A stretch of 64,000 bases of DNA from Adenophora triphylla var. japonica (taxonomy: Eukaryota > Streptophyta > Magnoliopsida > Asterales > Campanulaceae): assembly GCA_022495995.1 (NCBI GenBank), contig JAFEMH010001491.1, positions 186,001 through 250,000 of the forward strand. Direction: 5' to 3'. Below, one piece after another: positions 1 to 10,620 of the stretch. Below the pieces are notes generated by a model. That model was not told the origin of the DNA and did no database searches. It saw only the letters and a list, made by a program, of their open reading frames with translations. Every line of letters starts with the position of its first letter. Positions within the stretch are counted from its first letter, which is position 1. The position numbers and the translations under genes are program-made.

Positions 1-194
1 CTCTTCCCTGCAGTTGATAACTTTTCTTTAAGTTGATCAAACAAACAGATAAAGCATCTGAATTGCTGATAGTACTTACTTTTATGAGGCTATCCACTTT
101 ATACAAGCTTTATGTAACCCACTTTTTGTTGTTTAAAGTCAGTTGCATGAAACCACTTACAGCAGTTTGAAGCATCATGTTTGATTGGTTGCAG

Positions 195-431
195 GAGTGC
201 GGCTTCCCTGATAAGAGCATCCAAATCATCAGAATTAGTTGCAAACTCGGAGCTAGGAAATGATGGTATCCAGATCCAACAGTGTAATCCTTCTGAGGCT
301 GAAGGGAAAGATACTACTCAGGGTGAGCACAAACAAGGAGAAAGACCTAGTTTCCATCTCCCTTTTGGAGACTGGTTGTCTAATCCGTGGTCAAAACATC
401 TGCAAAATCACCTCAAGCCATCAGACAGCAG
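195..431 (+). pseudogene. Gene X internal exon, copy A
   Basis: The exon is bounded by a pyrimidine-rich acceptor ending TTGCAG at 194 and a GT at 432. It is 237 nt, a multiple of three, and enters with one base and leaves with two. The reading frame contains SAASLIRASKSSEL near the start and FHLPFGDWLSNPWS near the end. The acceptor phase matches the donor phase of the exon at 63,743-63,933 on the minus strand, so the two are consecutive exons of one gene. If the donor is not used, the frame stops at 457-459 after RCVPIFRNN. I do not recognise the protein. No upstream exon is present on this strand, so this is a gene fragment. Confidence 0.6.
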
Positions 432-1298
432 GTGCGTCCCAATTTTTCGAAATAATTAGTGTGATCCTACCTCGCTTCCACTCAAAGTCTTACTCCCTCC
501 TGCCTTGTTTATAAGCAACATTTTGGTGGCCTTAAATATAAGCAAAAAATCATTAAATGCAAGTGTATACCGTTTTAACCAAATTACCCCTAATTACTTC
601 TTACGTATTTTTCAATGCGCACTTTCCCTAGACATCTAATATGAGGTTATCGTAGTAATTATCACTCATTTTTTGTTATAAAATTAAGGCAATTAAACTG
701 CTACTTTTAACTAATTTTTTTAATCTGTGTGAGTGGTTAGTTTTGCTTATAAATAAGGCAATTTAACATACTATTCAAAATAAATATCCAAAACATAGTC
801 TAATTCATTAGTCCTTTGAGGATTGAATAAATTATGTTCAATGACCTCACATCCAGTAAAGATTTGCCCTTTTTTCGGTTAGAAATCCCTTTAATTTATT
901 ATCATATAACTAGTTCTAATTCACACTTAAACTAATGCAATATAATGAGACCACTAAAAAAAATTCTTTATGTGTTTATATTACAAAAGATGCTTTAAGA
1001 GTTTAAGTTCAATATTTTGGCAAATGTTTCTTAAGATAAAATTTAAACATTCTTTTCCATTTCATATAAAAGAGCCAAGACGGTATACTGCCCTTCTTTA
1101 AGTCTTGTCTCGGCATGGGACCCATAAAGATCCTTAGCCAGCTCTGCATTTTTCAAAATTTCCTTCAATTCATTTCATATTTTCATATTAAGCATTTTAA
1201 ACCCCTGTCCCTCCATATCTATTTCGGATGCTTGCGATTTCATTCCTCCCATTTTGAATTTGACACGCATAATATGTTCCCATTTCCACCTCTTAGTC

Positions 1299-1323
1299 TT
1301 CTATTCCACCTCTTAGAAAGAAA
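1299..1323 (+). pseudogene. rpl23: Possible rpl23 3' end fragment (plastid)
   Basis: About 25 nt encode the plastid rpl23 C-terminal motif SIPPLRKK and agree with my recollection of plastid rpl23. The following codons (rpl23 normally ends RT-stop) are different. It is too short to be certain, but it lies inside an insert with other plastid ribosomal protein genes. Confidence 0.35.
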
Positions 1324-1503
1324 TCCAGTATGATAAGGAGAAAATCAAATGTCAGATTCTCTAATATATCAAAAAGATGAATAATCAAACCTATCTTACT
1401 AAATAAAATTCATATCTTATTATTTTAGATTCATATCTTAATAATGGCGTTGAATTTCGCTACCCTTTGACTTAGGATTAGTCAGTTCTATTGGGGGCAG
1501 AGA

Positions 1504-1575
1504 AGGGATATAACTCAGCGGTAGAGTGTCACCTTGACGTGGTGGAAGTCATCAGTTCGAGCCTGATTATCCCTA
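1504..1575 (+). tRNA. trnV-GAC: tRNA-Val(GAC), plastid type
   Basis: A 72-nt cloverleaf is readable. The acceptor arm pairs AGGGATA with TATCCCT, the D arm contains CTCAGCGGTAGAG, the anticodon GAC is at about 1,536-1,538, and the T loop is GTTCGAG. This is the plastid trnV-GAC of the inverted repeat, apparently unmutated. No CCA is encoded. In plastids it is followed by rrn16; here it is followed by an unidentified frame, so the context is rearranged. Expression from the nucleus is unknown, although A-box and B-box-like sequences remain. Confidence 0.92.
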
Positions 1576-1715
1576 AACCAAAAAGAACCATGGTATAACT
1601 GGGTTCAATATGGAAATAAATCGTGCACGATATAACTGTGTTAGAGAATGAAAGTCTTGACATCAGAGAAAAAAGTTTTCTTTCTATAGAAACAAAAAAA
1701 ATTTTGAGGTTCAAG

Positions 1716-2321
1716 ATGAATTATAACATAAATGGATTCAATTCATTTGGTGAAAAAAAGGGAGAACTCGCGTTATTACTCGATCATCTACATGAAATAA
1801 ATGACCAATATAATAAGTCCTATACCCACTGCCGATTAAGTAGTGGGGGGGAGAGTGTCGCTCTTGGGAAGTGCCGCCACAAACGGCTTGAAGATACCAT
1901 AGATACCAAGCTCGACGCAATCTACTTCGCTATCGAGATAAGACCTTATATCCTAGATCTTATCTGCCGGGAACCTTCTAATAGGCGGCGAACGGGTAAG
2001 TATCGAACCCTTTTGAAAGCGAGATTCAGCCGTCTTCAAACTTGGTCTGGGGATAAAGGAACCTTCGTAGCCTTGTTCGAACGGCTAGTCAAGGAAATTG
2101 CGGTATTACCAAACTCAAAATTGAATGCGGTTGTTGAGTCGTTCCCAATAATCGACTTGAGACTCGCCCTGTATTCGGATACCCACAAGGCTGTGGGCTG
2201 CTGCGACTGTCTGGACTTTCAAACTAGGGACAGAGATTGTTTGGACTGCCCTTCGTTTAAAACTTCAAAGCAAATCGAGAACTACATCCTCGAGCTCGAA
2301 GTTGGAATCTCTTCAGGCTAG
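1716..2321 (+). CDS. Unidentified 201-codon frame in organellar insert
   Basis: From the first ATG at 1,716 (the frame is open from 1,623) this encodes about 201 residues, beginning MNYNINGFNSFGEKKG. It contains a cysteine-rich stretch, GCCDCLDFQTRDRDCLDC, near residues 165-185, shaped like a paired CxxC zinc site. It stops just where the rpl22 remnant on the other strand begins. An uninterrupted 600-nt frame among otherwise broken plastid genes is unusual. I compared it by eye with accD, ycf1, clpP and rps3 and recognised none of them. It could be a divergent plastid or mitochondrial ORF, or chance. Confidence 0.4.
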   Translation: MNYNINGFNSFGEKKGELALLLDHLHEINDQYNKSYTHCRLSSGGESVALGKCRHKRLEDTIDTKLDAIYFAIEIRPYILDLICREPSNRRRTGKYRTLLKARFSRLQTWSGDKGTFVALFERLVKEIAVLPNSKLNAVVESFPIIDLRLALYSDTHKAVGCCDCLDFQTRDRDCLDCPSFKTSKQIENYILELEVGISSG

Positions 2322-2601
2322 TACCCTCGTTGACTTCAGCTTGACTAATGAATAAATTTTCGTTCTTAGAACCGAGAAGGTGACGAGCATTTCTTTGCTG
2401 CCGGACCAAACCAATTTGAAAATGCGCGAACATGCTCCATAGGGCATGAATTTTAATAAAAAGTGTCGTCGAGTAAGAACGGCCCCGAATTTGGTCAATG
2501 ACTCTTCTCGCTTTGTGAGAACGGACATAGATATATTTTGACCTAAAGCGTATACTTCTTGTTTTTCTTTTGGAACATAAAGGTCTCCTCTTACTAATCA
2601 A
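2313..2601 (-). pseudogene. rpl22: Plastid rpl22 remnant, frameshifted
   Basis: Large-subunit ribosomal protein L22 of the plastid. One minus frame carries KARRVIDQIRGRSY, the best conserved L22 motif. The homology then moves to another frame (MPY.AC...KLV) and returns to the first for EVNEGTSLKR.Q.RARG. At least two frameshifts therefore break the gene. It lies directly downstream of rps19 on the same strand, as in the plastid S10-type operon. The start region is diverged. Confidence 0.8.
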
Positions 2602-2632
2602 TTCTAAGTACCTATAATATTATTACCTCTTC

Positions 2633-2911
2633 TTACAGACGAGATTTAGTATCATTTTTCGAACGTTCTCGAAGATGGAAAGTAGGTGCAAATTCTCCCA
2701 ATTTGTGGCCTATCATCTCATTTTTGATATAAATAGGTAAGTGTTCCTTTCCATTATGGATAGAAATAGTATGTCCGATCATTATTGGGATGATGGTAGA
2801 TGCCAGGACCAGGTTTTGATTGTTTCTTTTCTGTTTTTGTGTTAATCTTAGTAATTTTTTTAATAAATGATTTGCTACAAAACTCTTTTTTCTTTTTGCA
2901 GGGTGTGTCAT
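2633..2911 (-). pseudogene. rps19: Plastid rps19, diverged copy
   Basis: Small-subunit ribosomal protein S19. The frame is 92 residues, the usual plastid length. It keeps FVANHLLKK near the N-terminus and [20 protein letters not shown] followed by GHKLGEFAP in the second half. The stretch between (about residues 20-36) reads correctly only in another frame ([14 protein letters not shown]), so two compensating indels are present. The first residues also differ from the usual MTRS.KK. It is followed by rpl22 and preceded by rpl2 on the same strand, as in plastids. Probably a nonfunctional nuclear copy. Confidence 0.85.
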
Positions 2912-2984
2912 TGCTCCTATAGTTTTGCAAAGACAAAGACGAAGAAAGAAATTCTATTTTCTCTCCTATTTACTACGTCGACGA

Positions 2985-3475
2985 AGAATCAAATTTTCAC
3001 TATATTTTTTTCTTTTTCTAGTTCTTCTTCCAAGTGCAGGATAACCCCAAGGGTTATGGGTTTTTTTTTACCAATAGGGGCCCTTCTGCACCGCCCCCGG
3101 GGATGGTCTACGGCGTTTATAACTCCTCCTCTTACTCTGGCGCTTACCTAGCCAACGCTTAGATCCGGCTCTACCCAAACTTGTCTGTTTCACACCAAGC
3201 TTCCCCACTTGTCCGACTCTTGCTGCCTCATTTTTGGATATTAAACGGACCTCCCGTAAAATAATTTTAATGTGGCCGATTTCCCCTCTTTTGCAATCGG
3301 TTTGGCGACGGCACCCCACTCTAGCTAGTTGTCCACCCTTTCCAATTGCGATTTCTATGTTATGTATGGCCGTTCCTACCGGCATATTGGTTGAAGTAGA
3401 TTCGTCTTTTGATCAATCAAAACCCCTTCCCAACCTGTACAAGCTTCTTCCAAAGCATACGGCTTTACGGATGTA
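2985..3475 (-). pseudogene. rpl2: Plastid rpl2 exon 2, broken
   Basis: Large-subunit ribosomal protein L2, second exon. The minus strand reads [19 protein letters not shown], then [17 protein letters not shown] and [13 protein letters not shown]. After this the frame shifts near the HPHGGGEGRAPIG region; the tail corresponding to [13 protein letters not shown] is still visible near 3,010-3,040. The exon is preceded by intron sequence and followed by rps19, the normal plastid order. Indels make it a pseudogene. Confidence 0.85.
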
Positions 3476-3800
3476 GATGATGCTATCTATAGAGATAGAT
3501 CTTATATATTTCGCACAATGAAGTACCACACGAGTCGATATATAGGAGTCAAAATGCGAATCACTCATGTTATGATCTTCTACATCCTAGGTCTTTCCCT
3601 TCCGTCATCCGGCTTATGTTCTTCATGTAGCATTCGGACCGAATGACTCTATGAAATTACGTCGATACTTCCACATAGTATGGGTAACGTAGGAGACATC
3701 TCTATTCTTCCCGGGAATCTTTAGAAGTACCACTGCTTAGCTTTCAATTCGTCTCTGACCATCAAATGAAATGTGAATAACTCGTCCTCTTCTCTTTGAA
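3476..3800 (-). other. 3' part of plastid rpl2 group II intron
   Basis: Immediately 5' of the rpl2 exon 2 remnant, the minus strand carries sequence I recognise as the plastid rpl2 intron tail (GATGACGGAA, then GATCATAACATGAGTGATTC, then the exon border). rpl2 exon 1 was not found beyond it. It supports a DNA-level transfer, since the intron was not removed. Confidence 0.6.
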
Positions 3801-4649
3801 AGAAGGGGCGCTTCCGGTTCTATCGGTGCTTGAAACAATTTTGTCTTCTCCATATTACTAAATCTCTAAAGTCAATAATTGTATATGAGGAACTACTGAA
3901 CTCAATCACTTGCTGCCGTTACTCTTCAGTTTTCTGTAAAAAAAAGACTATTAAAAAAACTCCATTGGTAATTCCATCAACTACTTGTCTATCAAAAAAA
4001 GAGCCATTCACTTTCTATGCAATGATTCTGCCTAATCAATTTATCCTTTTCTATTGTATCCAGGCAGGATAATGATAAAGAAAGGTGAAGGGAAAGAAGA
4101 ATTTTCAAAAACGGGATTTTTCAAAATGGTTAAAAAATGGGCTGGTTCGGAGAGGGGAGTCTATCTAATTGAATGGCTCTAAGTCAACTCTTGTAACTCT
4201 TTCGACGAATGATTATGAAGTCCGATTGACTCTAAGATGGCTGAATCGTTGCTTTACATTAGTAAAGAAATACGTGTATATGCTATAGTAGCTAGAAAGA
4301 AATACGTGTATATGCTATAGTAGCTAGTTAGATATGAAATCAAGATCTATCTAATGTGACTTACGAATTTCAATTTGTGCGTAGATCCCAATAGATCTCA
4401 TCTGGGACTATGAATTGAATGAATAAACGGATGAAATCAATCAAAAGATGTAAGAATTCAAAGAATGGGTCGGAACAAAGAAAGGTAAGAACGAGAGTTG
4501 TACGGATTTACAACGACTCTCTCGATAGAAAGTCAAAAATAGACCTTTAAGTAGTTTTGATGATTCAATACTATTTTTATTTGAATTCGAAGTTCGTCGT
4601 TATTTCAGATGGCTGAATCGTAGCAATGGAAGAATTAAGTCATAATTCA
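3801..4649. other. Unassigned right part of organellar insert
   Basis: No gene is recognised here. The base composition and style resemble organellar spacer. A 31-bp direct duplication of AGAAATACGTGTATATGCTA plus the next 11 bases lies at about 4,266-4,328, and GATGGCTGAATCGT occurs at about 4,237 and 4,608. The segment ends exactly where homology to unit B resumes. Confidence 0.4.
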
Positions 4650-4772
4650 TTACTCCTCAGCCCATAAGCAGTTCGGCCCTGTGTTAATCTGAACGAAAAG
4701 CGGTCATTGCTCCGACAGAACTGAGCATCGTCACCTGAAATTGAATTGATCGGAGAAAAAGAGAGAGTGTAA

Positions 4773-5091
4773 ATGTTTCTCCGGCGAATTTCGCGGCCAT
4801 TGTTTATGATGGCGAAGGTGAAGGAGACGACTGGGATCGTAGTTCTGGACGTTGTTCCTAACGCAAGGGAGGTTCTGATCCGTCTTTACACCAAAACCCT
4901 AACGGAGGTCAAGAAGGTTCCCGAAGACGAAGGGTACCGCAAGGCTGTTGAGAGCTTCACCAGTCACCGATTGAATGTGTGTCAGGAGGAAGAGAACTGG
5001 GAAGTCATCGAGAAGCGGCTCGGTTGCGGTCAGGTTGAAGAGCTCATTGAAGAGGCTCAGGATGAGGTTAAGCTAATGGGGAAGTTACATG
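4773..5091 (+). pseudogene. NDUFA5: NDUFA5 exon 1, copy A (no exon 2 in cis)
   Basis: Encodes the N-terminal 106 residues of the plant complex I subunit homologous to NDUFA5 (ETC complex I subunit, about 18 kDa), which sits in the peripheral arm of mitochondrial NADH dehydrogenase. The reading starts MFLRRISRPL and contains VKETTGIV, VPEDEGYRKAVESFT and WEVIEKRLGCGQVEELIEEA, all strongly conserved in plants. The exon ends TTACATG|GTAATT in phase 1, which fits the exon at 42,598 (AG TGG GAC). That exon lies on the opposite strand, so this copy cannot make the full protein. It differs from copy B by V for G after TGIV and N for D in EEEN. The frame itself is undamaged. Confidence 0.9.
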
Positions 5092-7094
5092 GTAATTATC
5101 AATATTTCTAATGTATTCATTCATGAATTTCGAATTGTTGCAAGGTGGATATATTGAAATTGATTGTTGTGTTTGATTTATTAGTTTCTAATATCCGCAT
5201 TTAGGTTTCTGATTCCATTGAAGTTTGGAAAGATCTACTTCTAGATCATCACTGGACACTAGAAAGAGAGTTAGCGTTTGGATTCTCTCTAGGATTTGGA
5301 TTCATTTCCTTCAGTATTTTGGATGGATAGCTGTCAGTCTTGTTACTTTGGGTCTTAGGATCATCTGTTTCTGACAAGACCATGGAAATCTGCTGAGCTG
5401 TGCAATTTTCCGGGATTATATTCTAATTCGACAGTACGAAATTTGGGAAGGTTTTGTGCATTCAGTTTTTTCATTAGCGACTAGAGTCACTAGTTGGACC
5501 CATTTATGTTTTGTTGTTTCTCTAAAATTTGGGAGTCAACAACTCAGGGGTTTCAAAGATAAGCTCTACTTTCTTACCTTGAGTATCCAGATTTTTCAGT
5601 TAGAGTGAAGATCTTCTCCAGAATTTTGTTAGATATCAGACGACTTTCCAGGACATTAACATTCGATAAATATTCCATGTGCATAAGCTTTTAGATGCCT
5701 TGACATTTATCTGCTGAACCGACGGCATTGAAAGTTATGCCTTTGTGAAACTATGAGGCTATGCTAACTGAAGTCCAATTCCACAATGCCACATTTGCAA
5801 AGACTTTTTTCTTTCCGTTCCATAATCCTTTGTATTTTGGTGGAAGAATATTAAATTTTATTCTCTTTAACTTTGAGATTGTTTTCTTGAGGCTTCTAGT
5901 TTTGCATTTGAGGATGTTGCATTAGAGGAAAATAATTGTTGGCTTTTGTTTTGACATCGTCCGGGGCAAATTAAGATTCTCTCTTTTCCATCTTCATAAG
6001 CCGAGATACCATGAGATACTTCAATTGGACTAATAGTGTTGTTGTGTTGCCCTTGCTTATTCTACTGCGATTCTGTGATAAATTGTTGGTTTACTGCCCT
6101 TGTTGCATCCTTGGTTTTTTTTCTTGATTTCGCATCTTAGTAAATACTCCCTCCGTCGAACTACATACTACACACTTTCCTCGTAGGGCGTACCACTACA
6201 AACTACACACTTCCTAAAATAGAAATGTTTAATACTTTTATATTAATGGTACTCACATGTCATACTCGCAACAACAAATCAATTATTATTCACTACCCCA
6301 TTTTCTCTCTCCTACCTCACTTTCATACACACAACACCTACTCCACCAACACTTTTCCTTAATTCTCGTGCAAACAGTAAGTGTGTAGATTGTAGTGGGA
6401 CGGAGGGAGTATTCTTTTATTTTCTGTAGGCATGGTCAAATATGTATTTTATTAACCAACTGTATTAGCATACTTGTTCCCAGTGATATTCCTCCCTACT
6501 GTACGATGTATGAATTCAATACTACTGATCTATGCTGTTGTGTATTTAATTAGCAGACCATTTATTGGAGTGGTTTGGGGCTACTGTGTTTTTGAGGAGT
6601 TGGTGTGTGGTTTGAAAATGATGATCTCGATGAGGACATGGATGGGAAAGGTTCTAGTTCATAGTCCAGATCTGTATGCTTTGGTTTAGTCATAGAAAAT
6701 GAGAAGTCCACCCATTACTAAATGAATCCATTTTCGGTTTTGTAAGAAAATTAAGGATGTTTGACTCTTTATGTATTTTAGTACTAGTAAAGATACATGA
6801 GTACCCTTAGTTAACACACTATTTCATTGCAAGTATAAATTAGGATATGATAATTCTATCAAGGCAACTTTAGTAACTTTGCTTCAAAACTGATTTTCAT
6901 TTATGGACAAAATTGTTAGAAAATAGACACTCTTTTTAGTGATGGTCCTGATAGAGAGAGTAGATGATATTGAAGTATCCCATCCTCGAGTCCATAATTC
7001 AAGTTTTAAGGACACAATTTATGTGGAGGAATGGGAAATTTCTGAACTGTGCAGATTGTTTGTTGGATATATAATAGAGAAAAAGTTTAATTAG
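5092..7094 (+). other. NDUFA5 intron remnant, unit A
   Basis: The sequence follows the exon 1 donor and is shared with B (14,437-16,440) and, reversed, with E. No exon is visible. It holds one Stowaway element (6,147-6,409). Short open frames here, such as the 71-codon one at 6,474, recur in B and E only because the DNA is duplicated. The intron is cut off by the MULE arm and foldback element and never reaches an exon 2. Confidence 0.7.
6147..6409. mobile_element. Stowaway MITE (unit A)
   Basis: A 263-bp element with inverted ends CTCCCTCCGTC and GACGGAGGGAG, flanked by TA on both sides (6,145-6,146 and 6,410-6,411). It has no coding capacity. Ends and TA target identify a Tc1/mariner-type Stowaway element. 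The same insertion is present in B and E, so it predates the duplications. Confidence 0.9.
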
Positions 7095-7558
7095 GTGTCA
7101 CTGTAAAACCCCACTTTAGAGCCTCCAATCACAATCTGCCACCTCTGCCAAAAACCACAAATCCACCTCATTTCCCTAGGCTGCAATCTAGAGTATCAAA
7201 CCCATTAACCAGAAACCCGATTCAACCTCTAGTTCTTCTCTGTTATCAGCTTCTTGCAATTTCAATGGTGGGTGTTGGTGGCCGGACTCCGCCAAATTTG
7301 AAATTGTGGCCAATTTATGGCCACACCGCGCGCGTGAAATCAAAAAAACTTCTTGTTTGAACCGTGCCCTCCCTCCTCATATCCTTCTTCCACATTATTA
7401 TCCGGCCCGATACCTCGTCGTTGTTGCCGTCCTCTACATCGCCACCATTTTCATCCTCCAAAACTCATCTCCTTCCTTTTGCTAATTCTTCCCAAGTGCA
7501 GATCCACCAACCACGTGGTTGTCGTAACCACGCCTTCGGCAACTACGAGTGAATCAAG
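7095..7558 (+). mobile_element. Left arm of Pack-MULE-like element, interrupted (A)
   Basis: Starts GTGTCACTGTAAAAC and continues with the ~130-bp inverted-repeat sequence that bounds the complete element at 59,163-59,945. The captured-gene-like part is present, but at about 7,550 the sequence breaks off into the foldback element. The codon that is TGG in the complete copy is TGA here. The right terminal repeat is absent, so this copy is truncated. Confidence 0.7.
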
Positions 7559-10265
7559 AACTTAACTTATCGGTAAGTTCTCAATTGTCAACTAAACTAC
7601 TAAAACACGATCAACTACGTCGACCACCAAATTCGGCTAACAAACAACCGATAACTTATCGGTAAGTTCTCGGTTGTCGGTTAAACTAATAAGAAAACGA
7701 TCGACTCCACTTGACCACCAAATTCGGTGACCAAACAAATGAGAACTTATTAGTACTCCACGTAGTCCCCAAAATGAATGTCCAACGATTTTCATATTTA
7801 CTCTTGGTAATTAGCAAATTTGAAATTGTTTTGTACATTCATTTTAGGATCGAGGCACTATATATTCTATTAGTTTATAATAACTGTGATTATATGATAT
7901 AACTAGTATGTTGTAAATATAATCCCTTCAAATTTCTAACAGAAGGATCAAAGTTGCACAAAGCTAATTAACCAGAATATACTAAGTGAAATACGATGTT
8001 TCATTGTCTTATGATGTAAATTTGATTACACTGATGGATTAGAAGGTAATTTTCTCTTACAAAAAAAGTACTCTCTTTCTCTTTGTGCCCTAATGAATCT
8101 CTAAAATTTATTTAGGTATGTTATGATACTTTTTGGACAATTAATTCAGCAACAAAAATGAATAAAATTTTTAATTATTCACTTTCCAAACATCTAAATT
8201 TTCAAGTATAAAGTGATTAGTAAAATAATATTTAGGGATAATTTTCTTAAAAGAAATGACATTCATTGAAAATTAAAAGTCGGTTAAAAATAGATGTTCA
8301 TTTGGGCAGGATGGAGTAAGTAAAATCTTTATTTCCTTCACGGGTGGGAAAGGCCAAAATGTTAGTACTTAGTAGCTCCATCAAGTGGCCTATATTGATG
8401 GTCAGACATTTGGACAAAATTATGGTTGGACTTGGACTCCAAATTTCAATTTACACAATAAATAGCTCACAATCATTCAGTCTGCAACTTTCTATGGGCT
8501 TTCTCTTTTTCTCGAAATGTTTTAAAAAGATTTTATTTTTTAAAGGCAAAAAATCAGATTTTTCAATTTGATTTTTCATGGCAAGTTGAAATTTCAAATG
8601 TTTTTAGAGAGAGAATGAAGGGGAGGACATTGAAATCGCTATTAAGACGGGCAAGTCCAACTTTGGTTTGATCTTTGAGAGCGCCATAGGCTTTCCGCCA
8701 AGTCTGAAAAGTTCCCATCCATTGGAATCTCTGATTCCGTCGAGATCGGTTTCTCCTTTCCTTTAATCTTGTAATCGGAAACAGGGATGTAAGAACCAAT
8801 CTCTCCCCCTTTCGATAGACGTGTTCTTCAGAGGTTCGTTCCCCTGTTAAAGCTGCGCTTCTGGCACCGCGGAAATGGTCTCTCTCTAAGCATAAATAAT
8901 TCCACCCCTCCCAATTTACACCCACACAAAATACACTCCCCCTCTCTCTCCCTCTCTATACTCTCTCTACCCTACCACCTCTGACCACCTATAATTTCGA
9001 CCACCTCTCCCCTCCCCTACTCAAACGACCATTTCTCCTACTCCGGCGATCATCTCTATCTATCACTCTCAGGCCGCCACTCCCTCCTACCTCCGGCCAC
9101 CCTCCCTTCGCCTCCCTACCTCAGAGAAAGAAAAGAAGAGAGAGAGAGAGAGAGAGAGAGCATGACACTGTATGTGTGTGAGAGAGAGACCATTTCCGCG
9201 GTGTGCAGAAAGCAGATAGTTTAGCAGGGGAACGAACCTCTGAAGAACACGTCTACCGAGAGGGGGAGAGATTGGTTCTTACATCCCTGTTTCCGACTCC
9301 GATTACGAGATTAAAGGAAAGGAGAAACCGATCTCGACGGAATCATAGATTCCAATGGATGGGAACTTTTCAGACATGGCGGAAAGCCTATGGCGCTCTC
9401 AAAGATCAAACCAAAGTTGGACTTGCCCGTCTTAATAGCGATTTCAATGTCCTCCCCTTCATTCTCTCTCTAAAAACATTTGAAATTTCAACTTGCCATG
9501 AAAAATCAAATTGAAAAATCTGATTTTTGCCTTTAAAAAATAAAATCTTTTTAAAACATTTCGAGAAAAAGAGAAAGCCCATGGAAAGTTACAGACCGAA
9601 TGGTTGTGAGCTATTTATTGCAAATTTAGATGTTTGGAAAGTGACTAATTAGAAATTTTATTCATTTTTGTTGCTGAATTAATTGCCCAAAAAGTATCAT
9701 AACATACCTAAATAAATTTTAGAGATTCATTAGGGCACAAAGAGAAAGAGAGTACTTCTTTTGGAAGAGAAAATTACCTTCTAATCCATCAGTGTAGTCA
9801 AATTTACATCATAAGACAGTGAAACATCGTATTTCACTTAGTATATTCTTGTTAATTAGCTTTGTGCAACTTTGATCCTTTTGTTAGAAATTTGAAGGGA
9901 TTATATTTACAACATACTAGTTATATCATATAATCACAATTATTATATACTAATAGATTATATAGTGTCTCGATCCTAAAATGAATGTACAAAACAATTT
10001 CAAATTTGCTAATTATCAAGAGAAAATATGAAAATCGTTGGACATTCATTTTGGGACGGCGGGAGTACTAGTAAGTTCTCATTTGTTTGGTCACTGAATT
10101 TGGTGGTTGCCAGAGTTGATCATTTTCTTATTAGTTTAGTTGTGACCGAGAACTTGCTGATAAGTTAAGTTATCAGTTGTTTGTTCACCGAATTTGGTGG
10201 TCGACAGAGTTGATCGTGTGTTTAGTAGTTTAGTTGACAATTGAGAACTTACTGATAAGTTAAGT
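7559..10265. mobile_element. Large foldback element, unit A
   Basis: Two long arms in opposite orientation, roughly 7,559-8,890 and 9,190-10,265, surround a unique loop with a (GA)n run near 9,133-9,160. The arms include the segment ending TTTTTCATGGCAAGTTGAAA (8,571) and its reverse complement (9,480). Inside the arms a Stowaway-like terminal motif, ending GACGGCGGGAG on the right (10,055-10,065), lies beside TA dinucleotides. In A the left version is diverged (CTCCACGTAGTCCCC). Outside these the arms continue as ~75-bp minisatellite units. No transposase is present. A is the empty site for the hAT found in B and C. Confidence 0.75.
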
Positions 10266-10620
10266 TCTCAGTTGTTTGGTGCCGGAGTTGATCGTGTTAT
10301 TAGTAATAGTTTAGTTGACAACTGAGAACTTACTGAGAGGTAGCCGTAGTTGGTGGTCGCCAGAGTTGATCGTGTTCTTAGTAATGTAGTTGACAACTGA
10401 AAATTTACTGATAAGTTCTCAGTTGTTCGGTCGTCGGAGTTGGTGGTCGCCGGAGTTGATCGTGTTTTTAGTAGTTTAGTTGACAAATGAGAACTTACTG
10501 ATAAGTTCTCAATTGTTTAGACGTCAGAGTTGATCGTGTTGTTAGTAGTTTAGTTGATAATTGAGAACTTACTGATAAGTTAAGTTCTCAGTTGTTTGGT
10601 CGTTGGAGTTTATCGTGTTT
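10068..10620 (+). repeat. Minisatellite, ~70-85 bp period (unit A)
   Basis: About seven imperfect copies of a unit containing GTTGATCGTGTTTTTAGTAG, TTTAGTTGACAA, GAGAACTTACTGATAAGTTC and CGTCGGAG. Inverted copies lie at 7,560-7,753 on the other side of the foldback. Each unit holds a short self-complementary stretch, GAACTTACTGATAAGTTC. Copy number differs between A, B and C. Confidence 0.85.

Larger units (their letters stand above)
1056..4649. other. Insert of largely plastid-derived DNA in unit A
   Basis: Aligning A with B shows identity up to 1,055 (B 13,956) and again from 4,650 (B 13,997). The 3,594 bp between replace only 40 bp of B. No target duplication or terminal repeat is visible, which fits capture of organelle DNA during double-strand break repair. 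Inside are trnV-GAC, an unidentified frame, and minus-strand remnants of plastid rpl22, rps19 and rpl2 exon 2 with its intron, in standard plastid order. A rpl23-like 3' end is separate. trnV and the rpl cluster are not neighbours in ordinary plastomes, so the DNA was rearranged before or after transfer. A mitochondrial stopover is possible. Confidence 0.8.

Noticed and set aside
1716..2321. Assignment of the 201-codon frame to accD or ycf1
   Set aside because: The CxxC-like cysteines suggested accD, but the spacing and carboxyltransferase motifs are absent.
2633..2911. Functional rps19
   Set aside because: Full length is retained, but an internal block reads correctly only in another frame and all neighbours are broken plastid copies.
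6474..6689. 71-codon open frame, also at 15,820 and 60,557 (minus)
   Set aside because: Lies in the duplicated NDUFA5 intron. Its conservation is explained by duplication, and there is no family motif or promoter context.
9203..9514. 103-codon frame in the foldback arm, with relatives at 8,563, 17,912 and 24,234
   Set aside because: It is present in both orientations because the arms are inverted repeats, and no recognisable protein family is visible.
10068..10620. CRISPR-like regular repeats
   Set aside because: Units are ~75 bp, imperfect and without unique spacers; this is a plant minisatellite.
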